This document shows, piece after piece, positions 40,380-45,653 of a DNA stretch of 45,653 nucleotides. The notes beneath the pieces are model-generated. The model had not been told where the DNA came from. It worked only from the letters and a program-made list of their open reading frames with translations, and did not search any database. Where the stretch lies: positions 1-45,653 of the forward strand of contig JAHYIW010000023.1 of assembly GCA_019429445.1 (NCBI GenBank). Reading direction: 5' to 3'. Made by a program: the position numbers and the translations under genes. The stretch comes from Desulfuromonadaceae bacterium (GTDB taxonomy: Bacteria; Desulfobacterota; Desulfuromonadia; Desulfuromonadales; JAHYIW01). Position 1 is the stretch's first letter, and each line of letters begins with the position of its first letter.

Positions 40380-43300
40380 TTTTCTCCCTCCGCCGTTGCG
40401 CTTTCTTCATGATAGCTCATAGTTACTTCTTTTCGATGTTTGCCAAGCGCTTTGTAGATCATGACGTAAAAGAGAGGCGCGAACAGAGTAACCAGAAAGG
40501 TTGAGGTAACCGTGCCGCCGATTACGCCGATGCCGATCGCCCGTTGCGCGCCCGATCCCGCACCGGTTGCCAAAGCGAGAGGCAGTACTCCAAAACCGAA
40601 GGCCAGCGATGTCATGATGATCGGCCTGAGCCGCAGTTTGGCGCCCTGGAGTGTCGCCTCGATCAAGCCCATGCCTTCATCGACTTTTGCCCTGGCGAAT
40701 TGGACGATCAGGATGGCGTTCTTGGTGGTGAGTCCCAGCGTGATCAACAGGCCGATCTGGAAATAGACGTCATTGGGCATCCCTGCAGTGCTTGTGGCGA
40801 TCACGCCGCCGATGGCCCCAAGGGGCATGGTTAGCAGGATAGCGAGGGGAATGGGCCAGCTTTCGTAAAGAGCCGCGAGGCAGAGGAAGATAGCAAAAGC
40901 TGAAAAGGCATAGAGCAGAAGGGCCATGGAACCGCCCTGCCTTTCCTGGTAGGAAAGTCCGGCCCAGTCGGCGGCGATTCCGGTAGGCAGTTTGGCTACA
41001 ATCTCCTCGATGGCGGCCATGGCCTCGCCGGTGCTGTGTCCTGGAGCCGGCTCTCCCCAGATATTGATCGAGGGAAAGGCGTTGAAACGCTCCAGCTTCG
41101 GCGAGCCGGTCGCCCAGCGCCCCGCGGCAAAGGATGAGACCGGGACCATTTTGCCGGCGGTGTTGCGCACATAGAGTTTTTCCAGATCCTGTGGCAGCAT
41201 GCGGTATGGGGCTTCTACCTGGGCATAGACCTTTTTGACCCGGCCGGCCTGGATAAAATCGTTGACATAGGCGCTGCCGAAGGCGGCCGAGATGGTGTAA
41301 TGAATGGCATCGATGGGAATCCCCAGGGCGCCGGCCTTGTCCCAGTCAACATCGATGTGGTATTCGGCCACATCATTCATGCCGTTGGGCCGGACCCTGA
41401 TCAAGCGGGGATCTTGGGCCGCCATGCCGAGGAGTTGGTTACGCGCCTCCATGAGTTTATCGTGGCCCAGGCCCCCGCGGTCCACCAGTTGCAGGTCAAA
41501 ACCGGTGCCGATCCCCAGTTCGACGACCGGGGGGGGCGGAAAAGCGAAGACCATGGCTTCCTTTATCTGTGAAAACGCCCCCATGGCGCGCCCGGCAATG
41601 GCCTGGACTTTTAAATCGGGCCGCCGGCGAAGCTCCCAGTCCTTGAGCTTGGCAAACCCCAGTGCCATGTTCTGTCCCTGGCCGCCGAAACTTACGCCCG
41701 CTACCGTAATGAGTGAATCCACACCTTCCTTCTCGTTTGTAAGGAAATGATCCGTGACTTTGGCCATGACCGCTTCGGTCTGCTCAAGAGTTGAGCCGGG
41801 GGGGAGCATGGCCTGGACCAGAATGATGCCTTGATCTTCGTCGGGAATATAGGATGTGGGCATGCGCTGGAACAGATATCCCATGGCGGCGACAATGAGA
41901 ACAAAAACAAAGAGATAGCGGATTTTTTTCGCTAAAATACGTCCTACCAGCCGCACATAAAGATCCCTGGCCCGGAAGAAAACCCGGTCGAACCAGCGGA
42001 AAAAAGGGCGCAGGAACCAGACGGCGCCGTCCGAAGGTTCATGCCCCTTGGGGACCGCTTTGAGTAAGGTCGCGCAGAGCACGGGTGTCAGGACCAGGGC
42101 CACGACAACCGACAAGAGCATCGACGAAATGACGGTCACGGAAAACTGACGATAGATGACTCCGGTGGAACCTGGAAAAAAGGCCATGGGGCCGAATACC
42201 GCCGAAAGGACGAGACCGATGCCGATCAGGGCGCTGGTGATCTCATCCATCGATTTGGCGGTGGCTTCGCGGGGGGAGAGCCCTTCCTCGGCCATGATCC
42301 GCTCGACGTTCTCCACCACCACAATGGCGTCGTCGACCAGGAGGCCGATGGCCAGCACCATGGCAAACATGGTCAGCATGTTGATGGAAAATCCGAAAAG
42401 TCCCAGGATGCCAAATGTGCCCAGCAGAACCACGGGCACCGCGATGATGGGAATAAGAGTGGCGCGGAAGGTCCCCATGAAGAGGTACATAATGACGAAG
42501 ACCAGAAAGACTGCCTCAAAAAGGGTCTTTACCACCTCGTCGATCGCCACCTTGGTGAAAGGGGTCGTGTCATAGGGGTAAACAACTTTCATTCCAGGGG
42601 GGAAATATCCGCTCATTTCCTCCATTTTCTGTTTGACGGCGTCGGCCGTTTCCAAGGCATTGGCGCCGGCGGCCTGCCGGATCGCCATGGCGGTCGAAGG
42701 TTTGCCATTGTATTTTGCAATGCTGTCGTAACGCTCACTTCCCAACTCGGTGTAACCAATGTCACTGACGCGCACCACCGATCCGTCGGCATTGGTGCGG
42801 ATGGGAATTGTCGCGAATTCCTCCGGAGTCTGGAGCAGATGCTGCACGATGATGGATGCGTTCAAGCGCTGCCCGTCAACCGCCGGCGCCCCACCCAGTT
42901 GACCGGCGGACACTTCGACGTTATAGCCCCTGAGGGCCTGGATTACATCTCCCATGGTCAGACTGTAACTGACCAGCTTGTCCGGATTGATCCAGACCCG
43001 CATGGCGTACTGGGATCCGAAGTTCATGGTTTCGCCAACGCCGGGCACCCGGGAGAGCACTTTTTCCAGGTTGGATTGGGCATAATCCTGCAAATCACTG
43101 CTGTCCATACTGCCGTCTTCGGAAGTAAGACCAACAATTATCAGGTAGTTCCGGGTGGATTTGCTGACCTTGAGGCCCTGGCGCTGCACGACGTCCGGCA
43201 GGCTGGCCATGGCAAGCTGGAGCTTGTTCTGCACTTTGGACCAGGCGACATCCGGATCGGTGCCTGGTCCAAAGGTCAGCTCGATTCTGGCGGCCCCTGA

Positions 43301-43558
43301 CGATGAACTGGTGCCTGCAAGATAGAGCATGTCATCCAGACCGGTCATCTTCTGCTCGATGATCTGGGTGACGGTGTTTTCCACCGTCTCGGCAGAGGCG
43401 CCGGGAAAGAAGGCGTCTATGGCGATGGACGGCGGGGCGATCGGCGGATACTGCGCCACGGGCAGACCGTAGATCGCCAGCCCGCCGGCCGTCATCATCA
43501 CGATGGCGATAACCCAGGCGAAGACCGGTCGGTCAAGGAAGAATTTTGACAGCATCAC
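40376..43558 (-). CDS. RND multidrug efflux pump, AcrB/MexB type (HAE1)
   Basis: A 1060-residue inner-membrane pump. The N-terminal helix FFLDRPVFAWVIAIVMM, two large periplasmic loops and twelve membrane helices follow the HAE1 plan. The proton-relay aspartates are present in GLLVDDAIVVVENVE (Asp409/Asp410), and the partner-lysine helix reads TTKNAILIVQFA. It exports hydrophobic drugs or solvents from the periplasm and inner membrane using the proton gradient. It overlaps the adaptor gene (4 bases) and the outer-membrane factor gene (4 bases), giving a complete tripartite operon. Confidence 0.96.
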   Translation of the reverse strand: MMLSKFFLDRPVFAWVIAIVMMTAGGLAIYGLPVAQYPPIAPPSIAIDAFFPGASAETVENTVTQIIEQKMTGLDDMLYLAGTSSSSGAARIELTFGPGTDPDVAWSKVQNKLQLAMASLPDVVQRQGLKVSKSTRNYLIIVGLTSEDGSMDSSDLQDYAQSNLEKVLSRVPGVGETMNFGSQYAMRVWINPDKLVSYSLTMGDVIQALRGYNVEVSAGQLGGAPAVDGQRLNASIIVQHLLQTPEEFATIPIRTNADGSVVRVSDIGYTELGSERYDSIAKYNGKPSTAMAIRQAAGANALETADAVKQKMEEMSGYFPPGMKVVYPYDTTPFTKVAIDEVVKTLFEAVFLVFVIMYLFMGTFRATLIPIIAVPVVLLGTFGILGLFGFSINMLTMFAMVLAIGLLVDDAIVVVENVERIMAEEGLSPREATAKSMDEITSALIGIGLVLSAVFGPMAFFPGSTGVIYRQFSVTVISSMLLSVVVALVLTPVLCATLLKAVPKGHEPSDGAVWFLRPFFRWFDRVFFRARDLYVRLVGRILAKKIRYLFVFVLIVAAMGYLFQRMPTSYIPDEDQGIILVQAMLPPGSTLEQTEAVMAKVTDHFLTNEKEGVDSLITVAGVSFGGQGQNMALGFAKLKDWELRRRPDLKVQAIAGRAMGAFSQIKEAMVFAFPPPPVVELGIGTGFDLQLVDRGGLGHDKLMEARNQLLGMAAQDPRLIRVRPNGMNDVAEYHIDVDWDKAGALGIPIDAIHYTISAAFGSAYVNDFIQAGRVKKVYAQVEAPYRMLPQDLEKLYVRNTAGKMVPVSSFAAGRWATGSPKLERFNAFPSINIWGEPAPGHSTGEAMAAIEEIVAKLPTGIAADWAGLSYQERQGGSMALLLYAFSAFAIFLCLAALYESWPIPLAILLTMPLGAIGGVIATSTAGMPNDVYFQIGLLITLGLTTKNAILIVQFARAKVDEGMGLIEATLQGAKLRLRPIIMTSLAFGFGVLPLALATGAGSGAQRAIGIGVIGGTVTSTFLVTLFAPLFYVMIYKALGKHRKEVTMSYHEESATAEGEK

Positions 43559-44847
43559 TTTCCTCCTTCACCGCGATTTTGCAATTGGCTCCCGGGCCTG
43601 TCGGCTGAGGCGTTACCGGCAGCAAGGGGCTTTTCGGCGTTGGAAGGGGCGAAGGGGGCTGCATTGACCGACGTATCCGGACGCAGCATCGTCAATCCCT
43701 CGACGATCACCTTGTCGCCCGGAGAAAGACCGGCCGAAACCAGCCATTTATCGCCGATGGCCCGATCAAGCGTCAGCGGCCGGAAGGCGGCCTTGCTCTC
43801 CGCGTCCACGACCAGGGCATAGGGATTGCCCTTGGGATCGCGGGACACGCCTTGCTGCGGGACGAGGAGAGCCCGCTCGTTGACGCCTTCCCTGACAATC
43901 GCCCTGACGAACATGCCGGGGAGAAGTGTGCTGTTCGGATTGGGGACAACCGTCCGCAGGATGACCGAGCCCGTGGTTGGATCAACAGTGACATCGCTGA
44001 ATTCAAGGATTCCTGCCTCAGGGTATGGGGTGTCGTCCTCAAGGATAATTTTGACTGAATTATGATCCGTTTCGTATCGCGCGAGGCGGCCGTCCTCAAG
44101 ACGCCGCTTCAGACGCAACAGCTCTGTAGTAGACTGGGGTATATCGACAAAGATTGGGTCGAGCTGCTGAATGGTCGCCAGCGCCATGGGCTGGTACGCC
44201 GTGACAATGGCGCCGTCAGTCACGTTGGATTTGCCGATGCGGCCGGAGATGGGCGCGACTATTTTGGTGTAATTCAGGTTGATGCGCGCTGTTTCTAATA
44301 CCGCCTTGTAAAATTTAATATCAGCCTCGACCTGGGCCAAGCCGGCGACCGCTTCATCGTAGGCCTGCTGGCTGACGGCTTTTTCGGCCAGTGCATTTCT
44401 GTAACGCTCCGCTTTCGACCTGATTGCTGCCAGATTTGCGTCGGATCGTTCAAGGGCGGCCTGTGCGTTGGCGAACGCGGCCTGAAACGGTGCGGGATCC
44501 ATTTGGTAAAGCACCTGCCCGGCTTTGACCATGGAGCCTTCATCAAACAACCGCTTCAGGATCAGACCGCTGATCTGGGGGCGGATTTCCGCGACCCGGA
44601 AGGCCGAGGTGCGACCGGGCAATTCTGTTGACAGCATGATTTTTTCCGGCTGCATCACCACAAAGGAGACTTGCGGAGTCGGACGAGGCGGCGGACCCTG
44701 CGACGCGCGGTCGCAACCGATAAGCATCAACCCCGGGAGCAGCAGCAATAACAGCAGGCCCCGCAAAGAATTACGTGGACCAGGGTTTGTAACTCCTCTC
44801 CAGACCGCCTTCGTTAAAAATTCATCTTTTCTCGAACTCTGCTTCAT
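43555..44847 (-). CDS. RND periplasmic adaptor lipoprotein (AcrA/MexA type)
   Basis: A 430-residue membrane fusion protein. From the ATG at 44847 it has a signal sequence ending in the lipobox LMLIGC (Cys45), then the lipoyl half-motif TSAFRVAEIRPQISGLILKRLFDEGSMVKAGQVLYQMDP, an alpha-hairpin, KIVAPISGRIGKSNVTDGA and barrel segments of AcrA/MexA type. The N-terminal extension before the signal helix is longer than usual. GGGAGG precedes the ATG; the frame is open further upstream, but that part has no family features. It is the first gene of the 8-gene efflux block. Confidence 0.93.
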   Translation of the reverse strand: MKQSSRKDEFLTKAVWRGVTNPGPRNSLRGLLLLLLLPGLMLIGCDRASQGPPPRPTPQVSFVVMQPEKIMLSTELPGRTSAFRVAEIRPQISGLILKRLFDEGSMVKAGQVLYQMDPAPFQAAFANAQAALERSDANLAAIRSKAERYRNALAEKAVSQQAYDEAVAGLAQVEADIKFYKAVLETARINLNYTKIVAPISGRIGKSNVTDGAIVTAYQPMALATIQQLDPIFVDIPQSTTELLRLKRRLEDGRLARYETDHNSVKIILEDDTPYPEAGILEFSDVTVDPTTGSVILRTVVPNPNSTLLPGMFVRAIVREGVNERALLVPQQGVSRDPKGNPYALVVDAESKAAFRPLTLDRAIGDKWLVSAGLSPGDKVIVEGLTMLRPDTSVNAAPFAPSNAEKPLAAGNASADRPGSQLQNRGEGGK

Positions 44848-44901
44848 GTATACAAACCTCCCTGCTTTTGCCGTTACCAACAAGTGAAATCCCGTAAAAC
44901 C

Positions 44902-44943
44902 AAACGAACGTTTGTTTATAGCGCAATGAAAAAAGAAATTCAA
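44902..44943 (-). promoter_or_regulatory. RND operon promoter with TetR-type operator
   Basis: On the minus strand TTGAAT (44938-44943) and TATAAA (44915-44920) form a -35/-10 pair with a 17-base spacer. A 16-bp near-perfect palindrome, AAACAAAC-GTTCGTTT (44902-44917), overlaps the -10 and the expected transcription start. This is a typical place for a TetR repressor to bind, and the TetR gene lies in the same operon. Confidence 0.65.
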
Positions 44944-45026
44944 GAAAAATGGCAAGCGCTCAATGCTACAACGCCAGCCACTGTAGGTCAGGCAATCTCC
45001 CGGAATTTTTAGTCGCGGAGACTGTC

Positions 45027-45113
45027 ATGCTGAGCAAACCCCTGGAAATCGTCATCGTCCTCACTGTGCGCAAGAGCAGCGCCATGTTGCGCACCTTTCT
45101 GGAGCGGCAGTGA
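45027..45113 (+). pseudogene. Possible 3' gene fragment at the right end of the efflux block
   Basis: From the ATG at 45027 the frame reads MLSKPLEIVIVLTVRKSSAM and ends at TGA after LERQ. Its start CATGCT (45026-45031) equals the CATGCT at 32858-32863 in the left fragment and is in the same reading frame, so the two could be halves of one ~57-residue gene split by the efflux block. No ribosome-binding site of its own is seen. Could also be chance. Confidence 0.3.
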
Positions 45114-45492
45114 TGAAGGTGATGATGACCGGGCCCGGAGGTAACCCTTTGGGGAGGACGATTCTGATTTTTTTCTACACCTATTTTCTTCTCCACCAGA
45201 CGGACTGAGCGGAAGGGGATAACCAGAAAGATTTATTGTGCAACCTGTGGTGGAGGATTGGCGGGGCAGATGGGAGTATAATAAATCTTTCAAGTGTATG
45301 TAATTAAAAGAAGATTTGTTTTAATAAAACTACTGTCACCCCTAAAGTTACCCCTAAGATGTGTGATTGACACTGATTTAGATCATGTTGCATAAGGGGG
45401 GCAGGGGGTGGCTTCCATTTATTGGAGCGCAGCAGAAATTGCGTTCGACAATACTGCTATAATATGCATGACTTTTCTCAGAAGTTATTAGA
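45114..45492. other. Intergenic stretch with inverted and direct repeats
   Basis: About 380 bases without a convincing gene. A perfect 12-bp inverted repeat GAAAGATTTATT/AATAAATCTTTC (45226-45237 with 45280-45291) encloses 42 bases. ACCCCTAA occurs twice with a 12-base period (45338-45345 and 45350-45357). The rest is AT-rich and lies downstream of the hsdR end. Confidence 0.5.
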
Positions 45493-45653
45493 TCATACTA
45501 TTCCCCCCACGCCTTTAAATTTCTCTACAAACGCGGCGATCTTTTGAAACACGCTCTGCTTTTTGGTCAGATACTGCGGATTCAGCGGGCTCATTTTAGG
45601 CAGAATAGCATTGAGTTCCGTGCCATTCTCACTGGCGAATTCACGTTTGAGTG
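45493..45653 (-). CDS. hsdR: Type I restriction enzyme R subunit, C-terminal end (partial)
   Basis: A minus-strand frame enters from the window edge and ends at the TGA 45493-45495. It reads [20 protein letters not shown], then [20 protein letters not shown] and [12 protein letters not shown]. The closing [10 protein letters not shown] and the segment before it match the extreme C-terminus of HsdR, the ATP-dependent translocase/nuclease subunit of type I restriction systems. Only ~53 codons are inside the window, so catalytic domains and partner hsdM/hsdS genes are not seen. It marks another accessory locus on the right. Confidence 0.75.
   Translation of the reverse strand, partial: LKREFASENGTELNAILPKMSPLNPQYLTKKQSVFQKIAAFVEKFKGVGGIV

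Overview
The window looks like chromosomal DNA of a Gram-negative deltaproteobacterium of the Desulfuromonas/Geobacter/Pelobacter type. This rests on the housekeeping gene order ffh-rpsP-khpA-rimM-trmD-(SPOUT methyltransferase)-rplS-rnhB-yraN, on outer-membrane efflux and surface-glycan genes, and on family resemblance. No database search was possible, so the taxon is an inference.

Layout. (1) 149-8827, + strand: a surface polysaccharide or glycosylation cluster. Its AT-richer left part encodes a small acyl-chain module: acyl carrier protein, short-chain reductase, metallo-beta-lactamase-fold hydrolase, KAS III and AMP-forming ligase. A GNAT acyltransferase, an FdtA-like ketoisomerase, an FdtB-like aminotransferase, a Wzx-like flippase and a family 2 glycosyltransferase follow. 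Together they suggest a 3-acylamino-3,6-dideoxyhexose carrying a purpose-made acyl group. (2) 9.3-13.4 kb: an accessory strip rich in toxin-antitoxin parts: an ORF6N protein, a vapBC remnant, an intact relBE with a readable promoter/operator, a GT-C/TPR membrane protein, and a MNT-HEPN pair preceded by a 16.6-copy heptanucleotide repeat. (3) 13.4-32.7 kb: core genome. It holds a dciA-type gene coupled to a small membrane protein, a DUF3343 protein, ffh, the rpsP-to-rplS translation cluster, rnhB, yraN, nadE, rsmI, a MinD/ParA-like ATPase with an extra Cys/His domain, an ABC-F ATPase, a ComEA-like protein, a FtsB-like protein, argS, a SPOR protein, a UDP-sugar epimerase, a MshEN coiled-coil protein and initiator tRNA-fMet. 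(4) 32.87-44.85 kb, - strand: eight co-directional genes for an RND tripartite pump (adaptor, AcrB-type pump, outer-membrane lipoprotein), a TetR and a short MarR regulator, and an HlyD/RbbA/ABC-2 permease exporter. A TetR-type palindrome overlaps the -10 of a good promoter at the head. (5) 45.0-45.65 kb: a possible gene fragment, an intergenic stretch and the 3' end of a type I restriction hsdR on the - strand.

The most noteworthy observations are these: the acyl-ACP module fused to an amino-sugar cluster; the heptamer array in the leader of the MNT-HEPN pair; two exact-period 100-bp hairpin repeats next to rnhB; a structured leader before the comEA-like gene; two orphan multidomain proteins (MinD-like plus zinc-finger-like domain, MshEN plus coiled coil plus GAF-like domain); and signs that the 12-kb efflux block landed inside a small gene, with in-frame pieces and a shared CATGCT at both ends.
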